A stretch of 64,000 nucleotides of DNA from Cyclina sinensis (taxonomy: Eukaryota > Mollusca > Bivalvia > Venerida > Veneridae). Each line of letters begins with the position of its first letter. The first letter of the stretch is position 1. The stretch spans positions 19,158,120 through 19,222,119 of the forward strand of contig JAAONU010000001.1 in NCBI GenBank assembly GCA_012932295.1, in the 5' to 3' direction. The notes below the pieces were generated by a model. It had not been told where the DNA came from and made no database searches. It was given only the letters and a program-made list of their open reading frames with translations. The translations under genes and the position numbers were made by a program. This document shows, piece after piece, positions 25,101-35,127 of the stretch.

Positions 25101-28100
25101 TGCGTCAGGCGTCTGTTAAGTTATGAGGCGGATATTTGGTAGTTATGAAATAAACTGTCAAATTCAATGTAATGAATGTATATATGTGGTATTTATTATA
25201 TATATTATATATGAAATATTGAGAAATATTGATGAAATAAAATGCTTATTTTCATTTTCCGTTTTTTCACTGTTAAAATTTATTTTTCACTGCATTGAAT
25301 CATATTTTCCGTATTTTCACTGGTATCTTGCTAGACTACTTTTTTCTAAATTCAGCAAATACACAAAAATAAAGGGGAATTCTTTCAAATTGTTAGGTCA
25401 AAAAAGAGAGAAAGTATATAATAAACAGAAAATTCAAGTTTTTTTCTATAAATACAGGATTTGTTTTCATCCTGTGGTATGAAAATTATCATATTTCACT
25501 CGTGGCTAAATACCACTCGATGAAAATAAATCCCTTATTTATAGAAAAAAATTGAATATCCTCTATGTATTTTGTTATAGAGATGAAAAATATGTGTTCA
25601 TGTCATACCAAGAAAATTACTGTTCTGTTCTGTAAAATGACAAATGTTAAACTATGTCAGGAAGAACGTCTGTTAATTTTTTTTCTGTGAATCATGCAGA
25701 CACTGAGAGAGTCACTAACTTATTAATCGTTGTCCTGTCTTAAAGATTAAATCAACTTAACAAGTATCATTTCCTTAAGTGTTATACTGACACTAAAGCA
25801 TCGTGTAAACTAAACAAGTATTAATATTCAATTTACAGTTTATTATTCTTACATTTAAGCATCGTGTAAGCTAAACAAGTATTAATATTCAGTTATCAGT
25901 TTATTATACTGACACTTAAGCATCGTGTAAGCTAAACAAGTATTAATATTCTGTTTACAGTTTATTATACTGCCACTTAAGCATCGTGTAAGCTAAACAA
26001 GTATTAATATTCTGTTTACAGTTTATTGTACTGCCACTTAAGCATCGTGTAAGCTAAACAAGTATTAATATTCAGTTTACAGTTTATTATACTGACATTA
26101 AGCATCGTGTAAGCTAAACAAGTATTAATATTCAGTTAACAGTTTATTATTCTGACACTTAAGCATCGTGTAAGCTAAACAAGTATTAATATTCAGTAAA
26201 CAGTTTATTATACTGACACTTAAGCATCGTGTAAGCTAAACAAGTATTAATATTCAGTTAACAGTTTATTATACTGACACTTAACCACAGTGTAAACTAA
26301 ACAAGTATTAATACTCAGTTTACAGTTCATTATATTGACACTTAAGCATCGTGTAAGCTAAACAAGTATTAATATTCAGTTAACAGTTTATTATACTGAC
26401 AATTAAGCAAGCATTCTGTAAGCTAAAAAGTATTAATATTCAGTTTACAGTTTATTATACTACCACTTAGGCATCGTGTAAGCTAAACAAGTATTAATAT
26501 TCTGTTTACAGTTTATTATACTGACATTTAAGCATCGTGCAAACTAAACAAGTATAAATATTCAGTTTACAGTTTATTATACTGACACTTAAGCATCGTC
26601 TAAGCTAAAGAAGTATTAATACTCAGTTAACAGTTTATTATACTGACACTTAAGTACAGTGTAAACTTAACAAGTATATATACTCAGTTTACAGTTTATT
26701 ATATTGACACTTAAGCATCGTGTAAACTAAACAAATATTAATAATCAGTTTACAGTTTATTATATTGTCACTTAAACATCGTGTAAACTGTTCTTACATA
26801 AACAATTCGAAAAACAAGAAATGTTTGTAAAACATACATGCCCCCCCCCCCAGCAGCACCTAATTGCTTGTGGTTGGGCCAAAGCGTTCTCTAGTTATTG
26901 ATCAGAAACCGTTTTTAGGATCAAGTTCCCTGTGACCTTGACCTTGACCTAATGACCTCAAAATCAACAGAAGTGATCTACTGGTGATGACCAACAAGCA
27001 TACCAAGTTTGGTGAACCTAGGTCAAAGCATTCTCTAGTTATTGATCGGAAACCGTTTTTAAGGTGAAAGTCTCTGTGAGCTTGACCTTTGACCAAATGA
27101 CCTCAAAATCAATAGGGGGTCATCTACTGGTGATGACCAACCAGAATACCAAGTTTAGTGAACCTAGGTCAAAGCGTTCTCTAGTTATTGATCGGAAACC
27201 GTTTTTAGGATGAAAGTGTCTGTGATCTTGACCTTTGACCTAATGATCTCAAAGTCAATAGGGGTCATCTACTGGTGATGGCCAACCAGCATACCAAGTT
27301 TGGTGAACCTAGGTCAAAGCCTTCTCTAGTTATTGATGGGAAACCGTTTTTAGGATGAAGGTCCCTGTGAGCTTGATCTTTGACCTAATGACCTCAAAGT
27401 AAATAGGGTCATCTACTAGTGATGACCAACCAGCATACCAAGTCTGGTGAACCTAGGTCAAAGCATTCTCAAGTTTATGATCGGAAACCGTTTATAGGAT
27501 GAAAGTCTCTGTGATCTTGACCTTTGACCTAATGATCTCAAAGTCAGTAGAGGTCATCTACAGGTGATTACCAATAAGCACACCAAGTTTGGTGAATCTA
27601 GGTCAAAGAGTTCTCTAGTTATTGATCGACAACCATTTATAGGATGAAAGTGTCTGTGATCTTGACCTTTGACCTAATGACCTCAATGTCAATAGGAGTC
27701 ATCTACTGGTGATGACCAACCAGCATACCAAGTCTGGTGAACCTAGGTCAAAGCATTCTCTAGTTATTGATCGGAAACCCATTTTAGGATGAAAGTCTCT
27801 GTGATCTTAACCTTTGACCTAATGATCTCAAAGTCAATAGGGGTCATCTACTGATGTTGGCCAACCAGCATACCAAGTTTAATGAACCTAAGGCAAAGCG
27901 TTCTGTAGTTATTGATCGGAAACCGTTTTTAGGATGAAAGTCTCTGTGAGCTTGACCTTTGACCTAATGAACTCAAAATCAATAAAGTGTCATTTACTGG
28001 TGATCACTACCCAGCATACCATGTTTGGTGAACCTAGGTCAAAGCCTTCTCTAGTTATTGATGGGAAACCGTTTTTAGGATGAAGGTCACTGTGAGCTTG

Positions 28101-30523
28101 ATCTTTGACCTAATGACCTCAAAGTCAATAAGGGTCATTTATTGGTCATGACCAACCAGCACATCAAGTTTGGTGAGCCTAGGTCAAAGCGTTCTGTAGT
28201 TTTTGATCGGAAACCGTTTTTAGGAAGAAGGTCTCTGTGATCTTGACCTTTGACCTAAGGACCTCAAAGTCAATAGGGGTCATCTACCGGGGATGACCAA
28301 CCAGCATATCAAGTTTGGTGAACCTAGGTCAAACCGTTCTGTAGTTATTGATCGGAAACCGTTTCTAGGATGAAAGTCTCTGTGATCTTAACCTTTGACC
28401 TAATGACCTCAAAGTAAATAGGGGTCATGTACTAGTCATGACAAACCAGCATACGTAGTTTAATGAAGTTAGGTCAAAGCGTTCTGTAGTTATTGATGGG
28501 AAACCGTTTTAAGGATCAAAGTCCCTGTGAGCTTGACCTTTGACCTTATGACCTCAAGTCAATAGGGGTCATATACTGGTGATGACCAACCAGCATACCA
28601 AGTTTGGTGAACATAGGTCAAAGCGTTCTCTAGTAATTGAACGGAAACCGTTTTTATGATGAAAGTCTCTGTGATCTTGACCTTTGACCTAATGACCTCA
28701 AAATCAATTGGGGGTCATCTACTGGTGATGACTACCCAGCATACTAAGTTTTGTGAACCTAGGTCAAAGGGTTCTCTAGTTATTGATCAGAAACCGTTTT
28801 TAGGGTGAAAGTCTGTGTGATCTTGACCTTTGACAAAATGGCCTCAAAGTCAATAGGGGTCATCTTCTGGTGATGACCAACCAGCATACCAAGTTTGGTG
28901 AACCTAGATCAAAGCTTTCTCTAGTTATTGATCGGAAACCGTTTTTAGGATGAAGGTCCCTCTGAGCTTGACCTTTGACCCAATGACCTCAAAATCAAAA
29001 GGGGTCATCTACTGGTAATGGCCAATGAGCACGCCAAGTTTGGTGAACCTAGGTCAAAGGGTTCTCTAGTTGTTGATCAGAAACTGTTTTTAGGATGAAA
29101 GTCCCTGTGAGCTTGACCTTTGACTTAATGACCTCAAAATCAATAAGGGTCATTTACTGATAACGACCAACCAGCACACGAAGTTTGGTGAACCTAGGTC
29201 AAAGCGTTCTCTAGTTATTGATCGGAAACCGTTTTTAGGTAGAAGATCCCTGTGAGCTTGACCTTTGACCTAATAAGCTGAAAATCAATAGGGGTCATCT
29301 ACTTGTGATGCCCAACCAGCATACCAAGTTTGGTGAACCTAGGTCAAAGCGTTTTCTAGTTATTGATCGGAAACGAAGTGTCTACCGGCGGACCGACGGA
29401 CCGACCGACCTACCGACCGACCGACATTTGCAGAACTATACAGTATGCAGTATGCACTAACAACAGTATGCACTAAACTGTTTCCAAGTGACTGGAGTAA
29501 TTAATTTGATAAAGCCATTATAGAATGATACTCATCTACAACCAACGTATGTCTGACTGGTTTAATAAATTCTATTTGACTGCAATAAACCAAACGTTTT
29601 TTACTGCACTTAGCGTCAAGAAAATTAAACGTGCTTAACTTAATGTGCTTATCTACAAGATTAAACATACTTAGAAAATATAATAAATGTAAATGTATTA
29701 AAAAAACACGAAAAGGGAGTTTAAAATGCTAGCTACAGTAGTATCAGAAACCAAACAATACCTGAATAAATTGCTTTCAAAAATTTTGTCTGATCGTATT
29801 AATATTTTAAACGCAAGTATTGAAGTATATGACTGTTAAAAGCAGGTTTAATGTCACAACGAATGAAATTAGTTAAGTTTGATAAACAGAAATATTTAAA
29901 AAGAAAACAATTATGCTTCAAAATGAAGAGAGGAATATGGTACGTTTATTTGTGGTTTCAAGATTTAAGGTAAATACCTTTAATATTGAATGCTGTTTAG
30001 AAATCTTATTTCTGTCCGGTTCACATATTTTCGTGTAACTTTCCCCATTAAAAGTCTACGTGAGGAAGCTTTATGGCACTGATATTATTTCTACATTTCA
30101 TTAAAAATGTATGTATGAAGTAAAATTGACTTACGCAGTAGTTATGTCTTCCTCTGGAAATGCATCTAGTGTGTAGGACTGGAGAAGGCAAGTCTTTCCA
30201 ACCATACTGAAATATAATATGTCACAATAAAATAGGATCAAAGATTTGAACCAAAAAAAAAAAAGTTTTTTTTTTTTAAGTTTCTACGTTTTTAAGTCTT
30301 GAGTTTTGAGATTTTCAGTTTCGGTTTATATTTAGATCGAAATTCAATGGTGAAAACGTCATAAATTTTTCAATATTTTGTCTACCTAGGTGATATAAAC
30401 AACCGCAAAATTGTTCGTACATTAAACCATAATTAAATAAGAAACGTGTTATCAAGTTTTGCTAAAAAAAAGGTATAGTTACCTGTCTCCGACAACGACA
30501 CATTTTATAGGAAATGCCTGCAT
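21971..30523 (-). CDS. RAC1-like: Rac-like Rho-family small GTPase gene, switch exon not found
   Basis: Five minus-strand exons are seen at 30,483-30,523, 30,135-30,206, 23,643-23,705, 23,052-23,186 and 21,971-22,129. Together they encode a Rho-family GTPase close to Rac: membrane-anchored switches that control actin and NADPH oxidase in animals. Visible boxes are the P-loop GDSMVGKT, the G4 motif GTKLDL, the G5 motif ECSAL, and a C-terminal CLLL box for geranylgeranylation. Exon lengths (41, 72, 63, 135 bases) and phases follow the human RAC1 plan apart from six extra bases in exon 1. The RAC1 exon of 118 bases that carries switch I, DTAGQ and switch II has no counterpart in the 6.4 kb between 23,705 and 30,135. 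Joining exon 2 directly to the next would shift the frame. The locus is therefore a pseudogene, an exon-loss allele, or an assembly collapse in satellite DNA. Confidence 0.85.
22230..22740 (+). repeat. Dispersed repeat in the last intron
   Basis: Contains CTATATGTCGCAGCTACTGT near the left and CTTATATGTCGCAGCTACTT near the right, and a (GACGGACG/GACAGACA) run at 22,625-22,675. These are typical of dispersed mollusc repeats. No coding content. Confidence 0.65.
23052..23186 (-). CDS. RAC1-like: Rac-like gene, G4 and Rho-insert exon
   Basis: 135 bases, phase 0, encode 45 residues starting [20 protein letters not shown] and ending [10 protein letters not shown]. The TKLD guanine-specificity motif and the Rho-insert helix ([13 protein letters not shown]) are present. 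Acceptor TTAACAG and donor CAG|GTAAAC are intact. Confidence 0.93.
23643..23705 (-). CDS. RAC1-like: Rac-like gene, exon with DVFLICFSL
   Basis: 63 bases in phase 0 encode [20 protein letters not shown] and one further Glu. They match Rac1 [21 protein letters not shown] in place and length. The acceptor CAG at 23,706-23,708 and the donor GAG|GTATGG are intact. Confidence 0.9.
24545..25125. repeat. Dispersed repeat with terminal hairpins, copy 2
   Basis: Same family as 2,346-3,080. A GATTTGATATAGGCCC hairpin is mirrored around CCGAAGG, followed by AATGACAATTTTATT, the AGCCAATCAA segment and the CTATATCAATATCACTTTTC / GGCCCGGGGCC segment in degraded form. It lies inside the long intron of the Rac-like gene. 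Confidence 0.65.
25785..26800 (+). repeat. 60-bp satellite, about 17 units
   Basis: The unit runs CACTTAAGCATCGTGTAAGC, TAAACAAGTATTAATATTCA, GTTTACAGTTTATTATACTG, with few substitutions. Units have no interspersed unique spacers, so this is a satellite and not a CRISPR array. It lies in the intron where the Rac switch exon is expected. Confidence 0.95.
26880..29440 (+). repeat. About 145-bp satellite, about 17 units
   Basis: Each unit has ATTGATCGGAAACCGTTTTT, AGGATGAAAGTCTCTGTGAT, CTTGACCTTTGACCTAATGA, CCTCAAAGTCAATAGGGGTC, ATCTACTGGTGATGACCAAC, CAGCATACCAAGTTTGGTGA and ACCTAGGTCAAAGCGTTCTC. The array ends in a (GACCGACC)n tail at 29,390-29,425. Each unit holds several TGACCT/AGGTCA hexamers at fixed spacing. 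Confidence 0.95.
29441..30134. other. Intron sequence without recognisable feature
   Basis: Unique AT-rich sequence between the satellite and exon 2 of the Rac-like gene. I searched it on the minus strand for the [25 protein letters not shown] exon and saw nothing like it. Confidence 0.5.
30135..30206 (-). CDS. RAC1-like: Rac-like gene, exon 2 (P-loop, helix 1)
   Basis: Acceptor TATTTCAG, then 72 bases, then donor GC|GTAAGT. The phase joins to exon 1 to give [20 protein letters not shown] and EEDITT. The family length for this exon is 72 bases. Residues equivalent to Rac1 Gly12-Ala13 are Ser-Met. The effector-loop Thr35 equivalent appears to be Thr in the ITT end, but the following switch I residues should lie on the missing exon. 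Confidence 0.85.
30483..30523 (-). CDS. RAC1-like: Rac-like gene, exon 1 (start codon)
   Basis: Encodes [13 protein letters not shown] plus two bases of the next codon, then donor AG|GTAACT. It aligns with Rac1 [12 protein letters not shown] with two extra residues (FP) after MQA. The ATG at 30,523-30,521 is the natural start because it matches the family start. The region immediately upstream (30,524-30,700) would be the 5' untranslated region or promoter. Confidence 0.85.
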
Positions 30524-31332
30524 TTCTTTTCGTTTCACTCGCTTCTTGTTTTCTTTTTCCACTCCTTTAATTTCCTTGTTTTACTATAATGAGATCAGCA
30601 TCGTTTGTTATTGTAATGGTCCAATGCACAGGTTTATACGACCTCTGACAACTGCGTGAGGGAATCGATTATTAATCTGGTCTGGAGCGCTGGTTTTCGA
30701 AGCGGGAGGATCCGAGATCGAATACGACTCTGGATGGTCATTTTCAAGATGCAATGCATATTTTTGTTAAGAACTTTCATGTAGTTTTGAAGTGACAGGA
30801 CATAGCTAACCAACCGAATGAGAAAATTGTGTGCGACATAAATAGCAGAAAGACTAATCTATTTACCTTACTCATCATATTTGACCCGATCGGAATAACT
30901 TGAACCCAAGTTTTCAAATATGTACAACTAATGAACAGGTTTTCAGTAAATGTTGACAATATTCATATATTTAAATTAAACGATTGAATAATCCATTTGA
31001 CGTATTTAGCTGGGTAATGGTCAAGAAAAATGTCTGTAAGACGTATTTTGCTCCCAGTTCTGCTTCGTAATTCTGTGTTTGCAATCGAAAACATTAGCGA
31101 TAATTTCAATTTGTTACATCATTCTTCTACTTTATTTGCAGTTTATCGTGAATACTCATTTTATAGCATATCTCTCTCTTTCTCTCTCTCTGATCATTAA
31201 CGCTCATTTAAACATGGCCCTGAATTAGCAGCGGCATATATTCCCATATTCTATTACGTTTCTTCTTACATATTTACACAGCAGATAATTGACATACTAA
31301 CCATGTGTGTTATAAATAGAAATGTAGTGTTA

Positions 31333-31511
31333 TCAGATATCTTTTCTTTTTTTACACAAGCTTACTCTTTCGATCGCTTTCATGTTTTTGTTGTTTGTCT
31401 TTCTTGAAACAAGACACGCTTTAATGGCTTCAGAAACACGTGTTGACATTTTTTTGTCTTGCTGAACACTCAACGTACTTAACTGCCCATCCTTTTATGC
31501 GAGACATCGAC
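31333..31511 (-). pseudogene. Frameshifted Rac-type last exon
   Basis: One minus-strand frame reads KGWAVKYVECSARQKNVNTC, matching Rac [19 protein letters not shown], then hits TGA. The next frame continues VSEAIKACLVSRKTNNKNMK, matching Rac [10 protein letters not shown], then AIERVSLCKKRKDI and TGA. A one-base shift therefore breaks the exon, and no CAAX box follows. An AG lies at the expected acceptor position (31,512-31,513). It sits about 0.8 kb upstream of the Rac-like gene on the same strand, as a remnant of a tandem paralogue would. No other exon of that paralogue was seen up to 41 kb. Confidence 0.7.
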
Positions 31512-31538
31512 CTTCGAACAACAATGACAAGTTACAGT

Positions 31539-32574
31539 AAACGATTCTAAACATTTGAAATATTTTGTGGGTTTGTTACATCATTTCAAACCAACAATAT
31601 AAATACAGTGAATTAAAACAATCTATAATTTCCCCTTATATGAAAACCACATTACACACAAATCTTAAAAAATTACAAAACAAATCTCCTCGCAAATACT
31701 TTCGTAAAAGTGGTCACTATAGTATCTCAACAAGTTAAACATTTGGCTCCCCTTTTATCCGAATGTGCGCTGTCCATTACGTCTTTTGCATCCACTGATA
31801 CAAGTGAAATATAAGGACAATAAAGTCTGACTTCAGAAAAACGTTGAAATAGTAAAGAAACTGTATACTGTATACAGTTTCTTTATGTTTTTGAGTTATA
31901 AGACATTCATTTCCAACATTTGCAGCAGATAATTGATAAAAAGGGTGCTTCATATACATTTTTTTGTATTTATAAGTTAGCATAAAAAAGCCATCAAAAA
32001 GAATTTGTTTGTAAAACACATTATAATTTAAATCTAGAATAGGTCATTAAATGCCAAAACGATTCTAAACATTTGAAATATTTTGTGGGTTTGTTACATC
32101 ATTTCAAACCAACAATATAAAAACAGTGAATTAAAACAATCTATAATTTCCCCTTATATGAAAACCACATTACACACAAATCTTAAAAGAATACAAAACA
32201 AATCTCCTCGCAAATACTTTCGTAAAAGTGGTCACTATAGTATCTCAACAAGTTAAACATTTGGCTCCCCTTTTATCCGAATGTGCACTGTCCATTACGT
32301 CTTTTGCATCCACTGATACAAGTGAAATATAAGGACAATAAAGTCTGACTTCAGAAAAACGTTGAAATAGTAAAGAAACTGTATACTGTATACAGTTTCT
32401 TTATGTTTTTGAGTTATAAGACATTCATTTTCCAACATTTGCAGCAGATAATTGATAAAAAGGGTGCTTCATATACATTTTTTTTGTATTTATAAGTTAG
32501 CATAAAAAAGCCATCAAAAAGAATTTGTTTGTAAAACACATTATAATTTAAATCTAGAATAGGTCATTAAGGTA
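31539..32574 (+). repeat. 518-bp direct tandem duplication (two copies)
   Basis: 31,539-32,056 is repeated almost without change at 32,057-32,574. Each copy contains a dyad AAAGAAACTGTATACTGTAT / ACAGTTTCTTT. A short stretch at its end (AATTTAAATCTAGAATAGGT) reappears inverted at about 50,270-50,300. Confidence 0.95.
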
Positions 32575-33395
32575 GTGGGCTCCTATTGGACTAATTTTCA
32601 ACCTTGGTTGAATTAATATTTTTTAGGCAAAAAACCATCCCTTTAAGAAATTAAGACAATATATGACACTTTTACCATAAACTTTAAAAGATATGAGCAA
32701 TTATAAGTTCAATCCTGATTTGTCAAATTGGGTCCTAAAGAGCAAAGAGGTAATTATTTTGAAAACATTTTTCCCTTCATTTGACCACAAAAACAACTGA
32801 AACACAGTTTGTCTTCATTCATTTTAATGATAATGTATTGACTGATGAAAGAAAACACAAAAGTTTTATCAGATACTCTGATTTTTTTTAAATGATGTTA
32901 CACGCATGGTGCCATTTTACCCCACCCACTTATGCTACATTTACATGTCAGACCTAATTTTGTGGTCAAGTCCTAAAGTACATTAAAACTTGCCTTAACA
33001 AAGAAATAAGTGATCTTCATGAAGTATATATACCAATATAATATGCCCGTGGCTGACTTGTGTTAACAGGAGTTCTGAAATAAATCCAGCATAAAGTAGT
33101 TTTCAATAAATCCTCTTATAAACAACTACACATTGCATGCTTTCCCATATGTTAATGACATCATTTTAAGTTTTTTTGTAAGTAAATTCAGTTAGCTGAT
33201 GACATGTCAAAACATCTCTTTATAGAAGAGTTTGTAAAACACTTTTGTGATCTAGATATGCTAAGAATCAACTGTTACACAGCAAAATCATAAGTTTCTT
33301 TCATATGAGCAGAAAGGAGGTTACAGGAAAGATTAAGGTTGTTAACATGATCAAAAGCAAATTATCACAGAGAATTAACAATTAAAAAGTATTAC

Positions 33396-33521
33396 CTAGG
33401 TGACAAGACTGAAGCATGGGAAGCACTCTCAACATTAACAGTAACAGCATCATCAACATCACTGTCTAAATCTGTCCAATCACTATCATTATCTATCACA
33501 GGATTTACTTCTAACTGCAGT
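33396..33521 (-). CDS. Exon of unrecognised acidic protein (third of the chain)
   Basis: 126 bases, acceptor GGTTTAG and donor CCTAG|GTAATA. It starts with the third base of an Arg codon and reads LQLEVNPVIDNDSDWTDLDS then DVDDAVTVNVESASHASVLS. It is strongly acidic, with an Asp/Ser-rich core of the type often found in disordered regions or casein-kinase-2 sites. The phase is compatible with the exon at 33,716-33,820. I do not recognise the protein and found no downstream exon. Confidence 0.6.
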
Positions 33522-33715
33522 CTAAACCAACCAAGAATTCAGTCAATTTATTTTTAAGCTACTTTGAATAACCAGGTGATATTTCATTTTTTTGTAAGTG
33601 CCAGAAACATTTCACAGTTATAATACTTTCGCTTTTCCATTTTAAGTAGTAATCTGTGAGTCAAAAAGCTGACAAACTCATTTTTGTATAAATCAATATG
33701 AAGCACTGTAAATAC

Positions 33716-33820
33716 CTTAGTGATGGAGATTCATCTGGAAGAGGACGCACCCCAAGATCAGCCAACAATTCACCCTCCATGCTTCTTTGTATATCAAGAG
33801 ACTCCTGATGAGCCACATCT
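33716..33820 (-). CDS. Exon of unrecognised acidic protein (second of the chain)
   Basis: 105 bases, acceptor TTTGACAG and donor CTAAG|GTATTT. It reads DVAHQESLDIQRSMEGELLA then DLGVRPLPDESPSL. It joins in frame (phase 2) to 33,396-33,521 and, upstream, to 41,505-41,567. The first half looks helical and the second is proline-containing. No family is recognised. All three exons are multiples of three and in the same phase, which supports real coding sequence. Confidence 0.6.
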
Positions 33821-34390
33821 CTGTCAAATAATACAAGAACTGTTAGTACTGGAAATGGTTTGCAAAAAAGTATTATTTTACAGGCAAACAAGTAAGAGAG
33901 ACAAAACACCTGTAATTCACATAACAAACTAAAGACTTCCCATTTTGTTCAACAAATTATCAGATTTACTGACATTATTCTCTTCAGTAAAGTGACATTA
34001 TCTAAAAAGAGGATTAGTTTACTATATCTATTTTTGTCAACAAGGTTTTTAGTATATTTAATGCATTTCTTTCTCAAAAGCCTCTTTTCCATTTTCTTCA
34101 AATTTCGATTACTTATGGACTTCAGGTTCAAAGCTGTCAGGAAGTCACAGGAAGTGTTTCACGAGCATATAAATAACTTATTTTTTAAAAAATCTTTTGT
34201 TGATTTAAGTACATGTATAGTGATACCGACGTGTAAACATTTTTACAATAAGGAAGTTATAAAACTTGAAATATAATAAATAATGAATGGTTTAGATTTT
34301 GTGTATACATTACGAACGAAACCAGATATTAACGTCCAGTTCCGATATTAGACGACTGACACCGACATCGCCCGAAGTTCATTAGGATCC

Positions 34391-35127
34391 CGCTGCCTTA
34401 AATGTAGAATGGAAGGTACAAGCTGTAATTTCACTTCTCAGTCCATTGTTACGCACTTTAACCAGCGTATCCGTATAATAGGAACAGAGGAGTTGATGCA
34501 CTGCATCACCTCCTCATTATACAATCTATAGAGATCATTGGCCAGAGCAGTTGATGCACTGCATCAGCTCCTGTGTTTAAAAATAGATACTTGGTACGCT
34601 AGTCTCACTATACATTATATAAGCAGAGGAGTTGATGCACTGCATCAACTGCTCTATTCAGTGTATTTATATAGCAAATGAGACGAACATTTTAACCCCT
34701 CTATTCCGTTATGTCTATATATACATGACAGAGGCATTATATTATTGACCTGTGGTCAAAGCATATAGACTAACACGACTGGAGGTGCTGATGCGCAGTT
34801 TGGTGTTATGCAAGAGGGGTACTTTAGCAAATGGTCAGTTTTGGTTTTTGGTTATCTCTACCTGTCTGTCGATGAATTTGAAATTATGAATGTCTGACAG
34901 ACTCGCTTGAAGCACAACGACCCACTGCGCACCCAAGGCACTGTGCCACGTATATAATGCGACGGGCACTCGAGATTGCGGAGCCTTGCCCGGCAAACAT
35001 TCACATTTCCAAATTGTCATAGCCTGAAAAGACGAGGCGTTTCCCTTCATGCCATCATCCAGGCACTTCTGGCGTGAAGAGTTGGACTAACGTCAACCTA
35101 CATACTTCGTCCGCTCGACAACAGGGT
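34391..35127 (-). repeat. Inverted duplicated block, copy 1, with three dyads
   Basis: The reverse complement of this block is nearly identical to 49,540-50,278. It holds three 29-bp dyads (34,487-34,515; 34,545-34,573; 34,626-34,654) of the form GAGGAGTTGATGCA-C-TGCATCAACTCCTC. It also holds a 71-codon frame (35,050-34,835, minus strand) that is preserved in the other copy with only conservative-looking differences. Confidence 0.9.

Noticed and set aside
25785..26800. Regular 60-bp repeats considered as a CRISPR array
   Set aside because: There are no unique spacers between repeats; the whole unit is repeated, and the genome is eukaryotic.
23705..30135. Hidden Rac switch exon
   Set aside because: I read the unique parts (23,706-25,780 and 29,441-30,134) and the satellites on the minus strand for a WDTAGQE-like stretch with splice sites and saw none; a computed search is still needed to settle it.
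30660..30740. tRNA-like segment (GGAGCGCTGG...GAGATCGAATACGACTC)
   Set aside because: The T-loop-like part is suggestive, but no cloverleaf with a normal anticodon arm could be formed.
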